In this document: one piece after another, positions 1 through 10,177 of the stretch | How positions within the stretch are numbered: position 1 is the stretch's first letter | Layout: each line of letters begins with the position of its first letter | Source: Diphasiastrum complanatum | Taxonomy: Eukaryota; Streptophyta; Lycopodiopsida; Lycopodiales; Lycopodiaceae | Assembly: GCA_029204225.1 (NCBI GenBank) | Contig: CM055102.1 | Coordinates: 47,834,870 to 47,898,869 of the forward strand | Length of the DNA stretch: 64,000 nucleotides | Direction of reading: 5' to 3' | Translations under genes and position numbers: made by a program | The notes under the pieces: generated by a model | What the model was told of the DNA's origin: nothing | Database searches by the model: none | What the model saw: the letters and a program-made list of their open reading frames with translations, nothing else

Positions 1-258
1 CCAAGTACAAAGAAGATCAAGCAAAGTACCAAATGCAAAGCAAACTCCACGAATGAAGGAGACGTCAAACTGGAAGTCGTTGGAACGTGCTTAAGCCAAT
101 TCTTGTAATCTGATGATTAACTTAAGCCCATTCTCTATGTTCCTATATAAATAGGATGAACGCGAGAGAGAAAGTTGTTGAGTCACAAAGCATAGTTGTT
201 GTTGTTGATGTAAGTGACTACTAGTAAGCAAGACCACTTTTGATCAGCCTGATAAGGC

Positions 259-354
<96 letters not shown>

Positions 355-762
355 TGCAAGCTAGTAAGCTACACATAATTCATAAGAGACAGAGATTCTC
401 TTGCATCAACACGCTGTGCAGTATGCCAAGCAATGCTCACAAAGATCATTTGAGAAAACAAATGCTATTTGCACATCTCGCCCCTAGTGTATAATCTTGA
501 ATGCTATATGCTTGTTTATTGTTCATGTGTATTCAGTTGTCATTAACTTTTTTAGCACATAGGATTGTTGATTGAATGATTATAAATCAATACTAGTTAG
601 GCAATGTCCATCTAAAGGCTTGGAGGAGGATAGATGTCAGTTAGCGGCAATGCCTGTGACTGAGAGTTTGACTCTATCTAGTTTAATCATAGGAATCAGA
701 ATCAAAGAGCGGGTTATTAGAGCTAGAAGACCTAGAGTGCCTCACTAAGTGACATATCTACA
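1..762 (+). mobile_element. 3' part of a Ty1/copia-type 5' LTR
   Basis: A TATA-like TATATAAATA lies at 145-154. It is followed by a GA-rich leader-like stretch, a GA microsatellite and, 11 bases past the likely CA end (761-762), a perfect 12-base plant initiator-Met tRNA primer-binding site. That order (U3 TATA, R-U5, PBS) identifies the LTR of a plus-strand copia element whose left end lies outside the window. No gag or pol follows, so the element is truncated or was deleted just after its leader. The exact LTR end is inferred. Confidence 0.6.
261..352. repeat. (GA)46 microsatellite inside the LTR
   Basis: An uninterrupted GA dinucleotide tract of 92 bases lies roughly 110 bases downstream of the LTR TATA box, in the transcribed R/U5 part. 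It would be carried in the element's RNA. The Arg-Glu open frame across it is an artefact of the repeat. Confidence 0.97.
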
Positions 763-773
763 TCTAGAAATAG

Positions 774-785
774 TGGTATCAGAGC
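774..785 (+). other. copia primer-binding site (tRNA-iMet)
   Basis: TGGTATCAGAGC matches the complement of the 3' end of plant initiator methionine tRNA, the usual Ty1/copia minus-strand primer. It marks the inner border of the LTR at the left edge of the window. Confidence 0.85.
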
Positions 786-1832
786 ATGAGGTTGAGAAGC
801 ATCCCGTCTGATCACATTCCAACAAAAACATATATTTAAAAAATGCAAACATTTTAATATCAAGACAATTATTTAAATTAGAATGTTTCATAAAAGATCA
901 TGGATTTGTATCCATGAGTTTCATCCTTAAGAGCTTTTGCAATAGTAATAGGTTGATTTGTAGAATAACAAAATAAAAACCTCCACAGTGATGGAGTGGT
1001 TATATTTGTAAATGATTTGATTAACTATATAATTTGCTGATACGTAAAAATTTGCATCATCATATGATGACCCCTTCAATTTGTAGCCATAAGAAATATT
1101 AGCAATTACAAGTATATTAACTTTTTTCAAAATTGTCATTGCAAGATCTTTCACATCACAATTGAACAGAAGCCAATGCTAGACATGTAAAGGATCTCTC
1201 AAAGATGTAAATGATCTGAGGGGATCAACAACACTAGCATCCATTAGATTTTTTCTTTCTTTCTTGAGCCTTGACAAATCCATATGAAACAAAGAGTTTC
1301 CAAACACAGACAACTCGAGAGAGTATGTGTTAGCTCTTGATTTCTAACAAAACAAAGAAAACAAGTTTCTGGTAAGATAGGAAAAAGCAAATATGATAAA
1401 AAAAATCATCTCAATAGTCACATTATTGGATATTGAATAGTTAAAACTTACAGTGTTTTAAAATTTAATATACAATTGCTTCAGTGTCTTTTTAGAGCTC
1501 GATTGGGCATAATTTCTCAAAACTTGTTCCCAAGAGGAGCAGTTCACTCTGATCATTATCTGCTCTTGCATTCTCATATATGTCTTATATGTATGCATTT
1601 AAGAGTATAAAACTTATTAACACAATTCCCTATTGAATGGGTGATTTTTCCAGCTAAGGAGAAACATTTGAAATATTCCCTAAGATTTATCAAAAAAAGA
1701 CCTCTTATTGAGTATGTCATCAAAAAACCATTACACATGTGTAAACATTTTTTCAAAATTTCTTAAAAACTATGCTTTTGCTTGCAACGTAAAAATAAAG
1801 GAACATACGTATTTTAAGGTCTTCTTATTTAA
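786..1832. other. AT-rich stretch without recognised genes
   Basis: This follows the PBS, where gag would be expected, but no frame resembles gag. Only short AT-rich open frames occur. Nothing supportable was seen. Confidence 0.5.
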
Positions 1833-1980
1833 CTCAATGCACTGCATTGAGTTGGACACACCAACTCAATGTAGGGCATCAGATTTTAGAAAGAAAAAAA
1901 TTATTATTATTTTTTTAAAATCCGATGCACTGCATCGAGTTGGATACACCAGTTCGATGCAGTGTATCGAGTTGGAGTAT
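1833..1980. repeat. duplicated dyad-symmetric repeat units
   Basis: Unit A (1833-1873) and unit B (1921-1980) share a near-palindrome, CAATGCACTGCATTG in A and CGATGCACTGCATCG in B, followed by GAGTTGGAYACACCA. A second, inverted-like copy of the core (TCGATGCAGTGTATCGA) closes unit B. An A/T-rich spacer with AAAAAAATTATTATTATTTTTTT lies between the units. Identity unknown; possibly the edge of a small non-autonomous element. Confidence 0.6.
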
Positions 1981-2979
1981 CTTCTCCCATGGTTTCGATG
2001 GGAAATTTTAGTTAGTCTTTTCATTTTATCGAGATATCAACCAATTTAGTATCATGTTTACATTCTTATGTCTTTAGCACTTGAAATGGTCTAATTCTAG
2101 ATACATTGTATCAATTATGGTAAATTTTGGATATAATTTCTTTCTGAATTGTCTTTTTTAACTAAATTGTCTTTCTTTTTTATTACATATTTTTCAAAAT
2201 TTTGCTCAAAAAATGTGTTTTTAAAGTCTAAGTTATCCGTTTTTCAAGAGTAAAAAGAAATATAAGGCTCACTTGACAACTTTGTTTATGTCATGATAGT
2301 ACTGAGATTAGAAATAGCCTAGACACACAAATGTAACACTCTCTTCGAGGGAGGGACGTGGCTCTACAAGCTAAACGTCAATTAGATCTCAAAAAAATCA
2401 GCTCTACAATTCTCTGTTTGTGAAATCTGTCTCACAAATCATGCAATTTCTAAAATATGTTAAAAGAAGTCTTTTTGACGAATCTTAGAGCAGTCAGTAA
2501 ATATTAGGCTTATTATGGACATTAGTTGCATTGTTATGGAAATTGTTGCATTGAGAACCCATATATATAGTCCTAAAACTTTATCTTAAAAAGTCTTGGT
2601 ATTTTTTATATGCATCAAAATCTTCACAATATACGAAAATTGGATCATCGTAAATGTATTTATAAGCAAAAACACATTGTTTTTTTTCAAGCATTGATTT
2701 ATTCAACTTTTAGAGGGAATCTTCTTAGGGAAAACCTTTTCCATTATCCATTCAATAGGAAATTGTGTTCATTGTTCGAACTCATTTGTCATCTCCTCCA
2801 ATGATAAGTCCAAAGACTTTACTCTCAAAAGAATAGATATAATAATTTTTTTCATCCTTAATTCCATGCATTGATCTCCGAATAAGTAATCTTCATATCA
2901 TTTGACAATATTTTGATTGAAACATATGTGATTTGATCTCTCTTTTGAAGTGCAATGGAAGTTCATCTCTTGTTTTGGC
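1981..2979. other. AT-rich stretch without recognised genes
   Basis: No frame shows recognised protein similarity and no RNA gene was seen. The 64-residue frame at 2610-2804 has no recognisable features. Confidence 0.45.
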
Positions 2980-3620
2980 CTACTTTTGTCCCTTGATTTC
3001 ACGATTCTCCCATAAAGTAAACATTTTATCCCACAAATCCCATATTGCCCTAGTTTTAGAGACAAGCTGAAAGAATTGTTTGTATTTTCTTAAAGCCTCG
3101 GAGGCTTTGCTCTTGTCAAATACCAAACTAGTCTCGTTGCAACATTGTATACAAATATAAGGACATACTTTATCATGCATATAAAAAGTCAAGGTACTCA
3201 TTATGAAAAAAATCTAATTCTTTATACAAACGACATTCCAAGGTGATAATCCTTATTATTATTATGATCCCATGCCAATAATTATGCCTCATCTTCTGTT
3301 AATCTAGCATAGACCTTGCATTCAACAGTTTTAAATTATGGGGATACTCCCTTATCAATTGCCTCCTAGAGTGACAACCACCAATAACGAAATATCTATA
3401 CTCATTGATAAGGCTATTTTAAAAGAAGCTCTTTTTTAATATTGCAAAGGATCAACCATAACAATTGAATGTTAGTACATTAGCTAAAGGATTAATTTTT
3501 ATTTTTTACTTCAAGTTATGTACATGTAGCTCATATGGTTCTCTGACTTCAAGAGACCTAGTGCCTATTACCGAATCAATAGAGGCGGCCTTTCAAGCTA
3601 CTTAATATGAAGCTCCATGA
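2980..3620 (-). pseudogene. relic of a ParB/sulfiredoxin-fold-like protein
   Basis: Read on the minus strand from about 3615 down, several frames concatenate into one protein-like series. The order is VREPYELHVHNLK (about 3565-3530), then FVIGGCHSRRQLIREYP (about 3395-3340), then after a frame change VYARLTEDEA-stop-LLAWDHNN (about 3320-3260), then RIRFF. A later segment at 2980-3060 reads QLVSKTRAIWDLWDKMFTLW. The GG-H-(S/T)-R motif followed by a (L/M)TxDEA-xxLAxxHN motif is what I associate with ParB-like nuclease domains in eukaryotic mobile or orphan genes. Several stops and frame changes show it is dead. This is a motif-based inference; no search was possible. It could instead be an unrelated decayed ORF. 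Confidence 0.4.
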
Positions 3621-5189
3621 CCTTAAAACTAACTACTCTCTCACTTGTAATTCTCTTTCGTAGTATAATTTGATATTAGTTCAAGGCACCAATACCAAGT
3701 TCAGCACCAAGAACATTTGAAGCCTCTGTGTCCTGACTTGAACTAGCAACATTGTCTTGGGTTTCTTACCTTTAGATACATGAACTATTATCATCTTCAT
3801 CATAATACACATCTCTTATCTGACCAAGCAACTTTTGCTCACCAAAGACATTTGACCCGTTTTTTCTTGACCGAACTATAAAAAGCTTGTTGATTTTCAA
3901 TACGACACACCATAAATAGGATTCATAAGAGTAAAAGATAAGAACTTCTTCTTGTGTCTCTACTTCAATTGTCTTCTAAGTTGAGGGGAGATCACGATCC
4001 TTGGGTGCAGCTGACGATTCTTCGATCTTTTCTGGGTGACCAGTTCTATGCCTCTTTGTGATTGCTTCTAGTGTCTTGAATCTCTCTAAAAATTTTATTA
4101 TGATCTTTTGGGCTGGTTTGCTATAGGCAAAACAAAAATTAAAAAATATAAAATTTATATACAATGATTTAGGATCAGTAGATGGAATTGTCTCCTACTA
4201 GTCAAGATAATTCAAATTTGACGTCAATCACCCATGTGATGATCTTGGATCTCAAGGGTACTATTTATGGGGCTATCGTGGACTTTTACAACATTCCACT
4301 CTCTCCAATGTGCAGTTTTCTGTCCATCACTTTGTTTGACTCTTAGGATGATGGTCCTATTGATATCCTACAAAGACGAGTTGTACCTCATCGATAACCT
4401 ATCTACTTCGTGCTACCTAGGTGGCTCTTGATTTTTGTTCCATTTTCTAATGATAGGTGCTTTTTGGATCCTAGCAGTCCCTAAGTACCATTCTTAGCAG
4501 ACCCCCTTCCATTTTCACTTTCTTGCCTCACTCCTTAGGCATCTCCAGAAAGCCTTCTCAATTGTTTTTCTAGCTATATGTTGGATGATTTTTCTCTCCC
4601 CATAACCTATGGCGCTCGTAGAGGTTGGCTCTTGATCCACATATTCTAGATTATGAGGTGCATGAGGTCTTATGGCTACCAATTGTAAATGATGATGTTC
4701 TATTAGATCGTTGGGATACTTCCTTTGTGAACCACATCGACACATGAATCCTGTAATGCCTGTATATTTCGACGATCGCAACATGCACTATGGATTGTGC
4801 TACAGGAGTGGCATCAGAAAAAAAACAACTGTGTTCAATTTTGTAGGCCCAGGATATTTCGCCTCACCAGGTTCTCTTTATCCCTTTTTATATATTCCAA
4901 GAGGTCAGGATCCAAAATTCATCAAAAACCATCTGATAAGAAAACCTCGACATTCATCCTAGTTACAACGCATACTTTGAATAAGAAATTCAACTCCAAT
5001 TGTTTACGCTCAATTGTGATAATCATGATTCTAAGATGACATCCATACTACGCTCAAAACAAATAGAGTATCACTCCTCATCAATTGTTCACAAACATTA
5101 ATATTTTTTACAACATAAGGACATATATATAACAAATCTAGATTGCACGACCTTACTCTTAAATACTTTGGTCACGACTTGTTTAACCC
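3621..5189. other. stretch without recognised genes
   Basis: Short frames at 3976-4164, 4515-4784 and 4711-5039 overlap in different phases and show no recognised motif. From about 5100 the sequence may belong to the PF03004-like relic that follows. Confidence 0.4.
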
Positions 5190-5931
5190 TTGGGAGCAAC
5201 AAAAGAAGGGAACCAAGACAAGATACTTGAAATATTATACTGTGAGTTTCCACAACCAAATCAATTTAATGACAAATGGGCAAAGATGAGTATGTGTACG
5301 CATATTCGTCATAAGCGCCAATCATTAAGAAGATTATGTTGTAAAGGCAAGAAGAGGCCAGGATGGGCATCTAAAAAAGATTGGGAAAAGGTTATTCATA
5401 AGCATCCAAATCCCGAGTGCTTTAAGCAACAAAGAGAGGCAACAAAATCAAGGCATAATTCTAGGCAAATTTCACCTTGGATCGGGAGGCAAGGCTAATA
5501 TGCATGTCCAATTTGTAACCAATTATCTTTAGCTAATTGCATTTGATATGGTTTTTGTTTATTAATATTTTTTGGTTTTTTCAAATCATTTGATTTGTGT
5601 TGATGTAGGTTGAAAATTATGGGTGCAAATATACAAAAGTCGAGTACAACATTGGATATCGCCAAGGCTATAGTGCCTTGGTTGATCATCTACGATACAA
5701 GGCATACATTCAAGGATAGATTTTTGCTACATAATTTGTATATCATATATTTTTGGTACATAATTTTCATTTCATTTCATTTCTATGACATGTGTTTGGC
5801 TAATAATCATTCATTTGTTTTGTGAATGTATATTTAGAGGAGAAAACCAAGCAGAAGAAGGGGACGAAGACGAAGATGAAAGACAAGATTCGACTTCGGA
5901 CGACAATGAGGGAGAAGAGAGGGATGACTAA
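5190..5931 (+). pseudogene. spliced relic of plant Ptta/En-Spm (PF03004-like) transposon ORF
   Basis: Exon 1 (5190 to about 5513) reads DKILEILYCEFPQPN, then KKRPGWASKKDWEK, then NPECFKQQREATKSR. After a one-base frame change near 5465 it continues HLGSGGKANMHVQF and ends at a GTAAC donor. Exon 2 starts near 5610 after an AG. Exon 3 (5838-5931) gives a very acidic tail (GDEDEDERQDSTSDD) and stop. The N-R-x-K-then-H-x-G-S arrangement resembles plant Transposase_24 (PF03004) ORFs carried by CACTA-type elements. Two further copies at 59.9-60.4 kb and 62.1-62.7 kb share the motif order and the first donor position. The frameshift makes this copy non-functional unless the exon structure differs. 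The family name is inference; the copy-to-copy similarity is seen directly. Confidence 0.5.
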
Positions 5932-6561
5932 CAAGCCTATAATTGCTTCTTAGATTTGATGTATTTTTTTTATTTGCAAAAGTAGAGAAAAGGGTGTTAG
6001 CATCAAAGCTCTTTTTAAGAATTCGATACGAGTATGTACACTTTTTTGGAGTTTGAATATATACTTTTCTATTTCATCATCTCTATCTCATTATCTATGA
6101 AATGATTGTTTATTGTTTGTGTTTTTCTATATAATCATGTATAAATTTGTTGCAAACATCAATGAAAAACAAACAAAAAAATCAATTTAAGATGTAGAGC
6201 ATACTTCATCTATTGCTTGGGTGGTCTTTAATTCCTTCTAAGATGCATCTTCTTCTTTTCTCTACAAAAGCAAACAATGAAAACCAAATCATTGTTAGAT
6301 TACAAATCAATCAACAAAAATCAAACTACTATGACATGCACTTAATAAATCAAATGTAATCTACAGATGTAGAAGATACTATGAAACGCACTGTATGAAT
6401 CAAATGTAATCTAACAAAATTTAGAATGTATAACATACGTCATGTATTTGCTTGAATTGTCTCATTTCCTTCAAAATTGCCTCACTTTCTTCTGCAAAAG
6501 TCAACAATGAGCAATTATTCATTAATCAATCAATAAACAATGAAAAACCAACAAACAAAAG

Positions 6562-6563
<2 letters not shown>
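5932..6563. other. AT-rich flank without recognised genes
   Basis: Likely the 3' flank of the PF03004-like relic. It contains two loosely similar blocks around an AATCAAATGTAATCTA motif (6350 and 6400) and nothing else recognisable. Confidence 0.4.

Positions 6564-6653
<90 letters not shown>
6564..6653. repeat. (TC)45 microsatellite
   Basis: An uninterrupted CT tract of 90 bases that ends in a short C run. The long Ser-Leu and Arg-Glu frames over it on both strands are repeat artefacts. Confidence 0.97.
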
Positions 6654-6655
<2 letters not shown>

Positions 6656-6742
6656 CCAAAATCGATCTGCAAATAGAGTCGGGACCCCCAATTTTCTCAT
6701 TTCGCAGGTTTTTTTTTTTTTGTTCCTAAACTTCTGCATGGT

Positions 6743-6924
6743 AGTGCCACACATGGCACTGTCATGCCATACCAAAAAATTTCCAAAAATTTTGTCACAC
6801 GTGGCATGACAACACTCTCTGGAAAATTGTGCCACATGTGACAAATTTTTAAAAAAACAATCCAGAGGATATTGCCATGCGTGGCACAAGAGCGTTCTTT
6901 TAAAAATTTTGCCACACATGGCAA
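6743..6924. repeat. cluster of five GCCAC-N-GTGGC-type dyads
   Basis: Five imperfect palindromes lie within about 180 bases: AGTGCCACACATGGCACT at 6743, TGTCACACGTGGCATGACA at 6793, TTGTGCCACATGTGACAA at 6827, TTGCCATGCGTGGCACAA at 6872 and TTTGCCACACATGGCAAA at 6908. Spacing is 34-50 bases and the linkers are A/T-rich. Each core is E-box/G-box-like (CACATG, CACGTG or CATGTG). It may be a degenerate tandem repeat or part of a transposon end. Confidence 0.75.
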
Positions 6925-7694
6925 ATTCTCAAAAAAAAAAATTTGCAATAGTGCTACATTGCCATGCATATTCAAATTTTGACTAGGCCCGTGGGTCAGA
7001 TCTGGTCCCCGTCTTATGTGCATGGCGATGGGCTGATACTTGTAGTTGTGGTGTGAAGGATTTTCTAAGATTTATCTCAAATTTAAGTCTTTGCTTAGTA
7101 CCCCCTTGTTCAGATTTCAGAATAAAGAGATGATTCATTATCAAGACTTGGTGAACCTCCTGATGACAATAATAGTCATCGCAGTCACGAAAGAATCACA
7201 AAAGCAAACAATTCGGATGGAGTTCAGATCTAATCGTTGGTCACTGCCAGCTGTATCGTTTCTACGGTCCTCCAGAATGTAGTCAAGCACTGTTGATCTA
7301 CGTTTAAAAATTAATGTAGCATTCAACAAAAATTCAATCAAGGTGTGGAATTAGATTAGCAAGAGAATCAGACACACGAATAACAACAGACTAATTTGCA
7401 TTCAAGATCAGACATGATGAAAGTGATATGTGCGCAAACGGCTACAAGATCATCTATTGATTTTTTGATTCTTTAAGCACTGCATGCAAATCCACACAAT
7501 GTGTTGGCATGAGAGAAATATAGTTCTCCCACGAGTAATGTCTCGCTTACTAGCAAACTTTTGGATCTACAAATCATATGTAGAATTGTCTCGCATGCAA
7601 ACAGACTCGTATTTTGTCTGTGTGTCTTGCTTACTAGCATTAGACTTCTTCATGTATATGTGTGTCAAATATCATCTAGAAAGTATATAGTCAC

Positions 7695-8349
7695 TGTGAA
7701 AAATACAGATCCTAAGTGGATCTAAACTCCAAGATCATTGGCTTGAATGCTTGCACTCCAAACTACATAAGCTAGGAATTGGCAACACATTCTATGCTAC
7801 CTAGAATGCAAAGAACTTGATCAAAAAGCATTTATCACAAATGGAAACTTCCATAAACATCAAGTGCGGCCCAAAATAGCATTATACAGTCCATAATACA
7901 TCAGCCTATCACTTTTGGAAAGCACCTAAGATCATACACAATAGCTTGAAGACAATACACACAACAATGCTCTCAATGGAGGAAGAAACAATGACAATGT
8001 TCTATTGATCTCAATGAAGCATACAAAAGGTTTCTCCAACCTGTTCTCCACGACTTCCCTACTATTTATGGATGAGGAAGATGACTCTCTCTCCTCTCTC
8101 TAGAAGGTACTTGACCCTAGATATTCCCTATATAGGAAAAATAGCTAAAAATGGCTTATATGACCAAAATACATCAAAATGGTCTCATTTTGAAGGGTAT
8201 GAAGTTTGACACTTCATCATACTGAAAAAATACAGTAAATAAAAACATTGTGGCCTGGTTCACACGTGTGAAACTCCAAAACCAAAACTATTTACAATTT
8301 TAGCCAATTTAGGCCTCAAACTAGCTAGGAAATGTTGACAATTTTCACA
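7695..8349 (-). repeat. 3' LTR of young copia
   Basis: A 655-bp TG...CA LTR with CCTATATAGG (8128-8137), a TATA-like core about 210 bases from its 5' end on the minus strand. It contains a CACACGTGTG palindrome near 8264. The pol stop codon lies in its first bases. Confidence 0.95.
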
Positions 8350-10177
8350 CTCCCTCTTCAACATTGGATGCTAGTTTCAACATAGTCTTTGAGCACATTC
8401 CAAGATTAGATCTATGCATTAAATATAGGTCCTTTCCCAATGGTTTGGTGAAGATATCAGCCACACACTCCTTTGAAGAGACATGTTGAAGCTCCACCTC
8501 TTTGGCAATGACTTGATCTCTCACAAAATGGTGAGCAATCTCAATGTGCTTGCTCCTTGCATGAAAAACAGGATTGCTTGCCAAGCTTTGGGCTGAAAGG
8601 TTATCACAAAGTATGATTGGAGTCTTCTCTGGTTCCAGCAAGTGAAGATCCAATAACATCCTCTTGATCCAAAGAATCTCCTTGGTGCATGTTGTTAATG
8701 CCTTGTACTCGGCTTCGGTGGAAGATAGAGAGATAGTTGGTTGCTTCTTTGATAGCCATGAGACCACTCCATCTCCAAGATAGATTGCAAAGGAACTTGT
8801 TGACTTCCTATCCATTTGATCACCTGCAAAATCTGAATCTGAAAATCCACAAAGGTTAGGTGTAGTACCTCCATACAAGATGCCAAAATCTCTAGATCCC
8901 GAGATGTATCTAAGTACTCTCTTTCCTAGCTTCCAATGAGCCTCACTAGGATCTTGCATAAATTGACTTAGTTTACCAACCACAAAGCTTAGATCAGGTC
9001 TTGTGATGGTTAACCATATAAGAGATCCTATTAGCTTTCTATAGAGAGTAATGTCCTTGAAGGATCTTTCATTACTTCTTGTAGTTAGCTTTACATTTGA
9101 TTCCATAGGAGTAGAAACAACTTTACAATCTTCCATATGAAACCTTTTTAGAATAGAGTTAACATAATTTTCTTGACATATGAATGTAGATTTAGAAGTT
9201 CTAATAATCTCTATTCCTAAGATATAATGAAGTTTACCAAGATCTTGAATTTCAAACTCTCTTTTGAGTGCCATCTTGATTTCATCTATATCTAGATTGT
9301 TACCACCACTTAAGATAATGTCATCAACATAGATCAAAAGTAAAGTGATATCATTTTCATTCAATCTAAAGTAGAGAGAATGATCATACTCACTCATAAC
9401 AAAGTTTTGAGAAAGTAAGAAGGAATTGAGCTTAGCATACCAACTCCTTGGTGCTTGCTTTAGCCCATACAAACTCTTTTGGAGATAGCACACATGATTA
9501 GGCTCATCATGTGAAACATAGCCCTCGGGTTGCTCCATGTAAATATCTTCTTCAAGATCACCATTCAAGAAGGCATTAGTAACATCCATTTGCCACATAT
9601 CCCAATCATAAAGAGTTGCAAGAGAGATTAGGATTCGAATAGTTACCATCTTTGCCACGGGTGCAAAGGTCTCATCATAGTCAATACCATATTCTTGAGC
9701 ATACCCCTTTGCCACCAACCTTGCCTTGTACTTGTTGATTGATCCATCTTGATTTGTCTTGATCTTGAAGATCCACTTACAACCAATTGCCTTCTTGTCC
9801 TTTGGAAGCTTTACCAACCTCCATGTGTTGCTTTTGATGAGTGCTTGATGCTCATGATCCATGGCTTGGATCCATTCCTTCTTTTGAATTGCTTCACCTA
9901 CACAAGTTGGTTCATCAAAAGAGGTAAGAAAAGCAAAGTTAGAGTTGTCCACCACTTGCTTTCCTTTTTCATCATAGGTTAGCCTTGATGGCTTAGCCCT
10001 TTGCCTTTGAGTCTTCCTTGAAGTTTGCTTTGGAGTGGCATCTCCATCTTCATCCAAGACATCTTGCACATCATGATGATTAGTAGGCACATCAACATCA
10101 ACATCAACAACATTGGAAACATTCTCTTCATGAAAGATGACATCCCTACTTATGACAACTTTCTTTGTAGAAGGAAT
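8345..10177 (-). CDS. copia reverse transcriptase-RNase H part of pol
   Basis: The frame is open from the in-frame stop at 10178-10180 to a TGA that overlaps the 3' LTR; the first Met is at 10090 (581 residues). An Asp/Val-rich linker comes first. The copia reverse-transcriptase block follows, with GCKWIFKIK, KARLVAKGYAQ, DVTNAFLNGDLEE and LYGLKQAPRSWY, then the catalytic YVDD (residues about 255). RNase H follows with SDSDFAGDQMDRKS, SSTEAEYKAL and the HIEIAHHFVRD signature. The C-terminus NVEEGV is encoded by the polypurine tract. Length and motif order fit an intact copia RT-RH. Because it is separated from gag-integrase by one stop codon, it would not be made as part of the polyprotein unless that stop is read through. 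Confidence 0.95.
   Translation of the reverse strand: MPSTKKVVISRDVIFHEENVSNVVDVDVDVPTNHHDVQDVLDEDGDATPKQTSRKTQRQRAKPSRLTYDEKGKQVVDNSNFAFLTSFDEPTCVGEAIQKKEWIQAMDHEHQALIKSNTWRLVKLPKDKKAIGCKWIFKIKTNQDGSINKYKARLVAKGYAQEYGIDYDETFAPVAKMVTIRILISLATLYDWDMWQMDVTNAFLNGDLEEDIYMEQPEGYVSHDEPNHVCYLQKSLYGLKQAPRSWYAKLNSFLLSQNFVMSEYDHSLYFRLNENDITLLLIYVDDIILSGGNNLDIDEIKMALKREFEIQDLGKLHYILGIEIIRTSKSTFICQENYVNSILKRFHMEDCKVVSTPMESNVKLTTRSNERSFKDITLYRKLIGSLIWLTITRPDLSFVVGKLSQFMQDPSEAHWKLGKRVLRYISGSRDFGILYGGTTPNLCGFSDSDFAGDQMDRKSTSSFAIYLGDGVVSWLSKKQPTISLSSTEAEYKALTTCTKEILWIKRMLLDLHLLEPEKTPIILCDNLSAQSLASNPVFHARSKHIEIAHHFVRDQVIAKEVELQHVSSKECVADIFTKPLGKDLYLMHRSNLGMCSKTMLKLASNVEEGV

Noticed and set aside
240-494. 84-residue Arg-Glu-rich frame
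   Set aside because: It is a translation of the GA microsatellite. The same applies to frames over 6564-6653, 52601-52679 and 59814-59896.
774-785. tRNA-like match at the PBS sites
   Set aside because: Only 12 bases matching the complement of the iMet tRNA 3' end; no cloverleaf. These are primer-binding sites, not tRNA genes.
1833-1980. CRISPR-like repeat array
   Set aside because: Only two units, no regular spacers, plant context.
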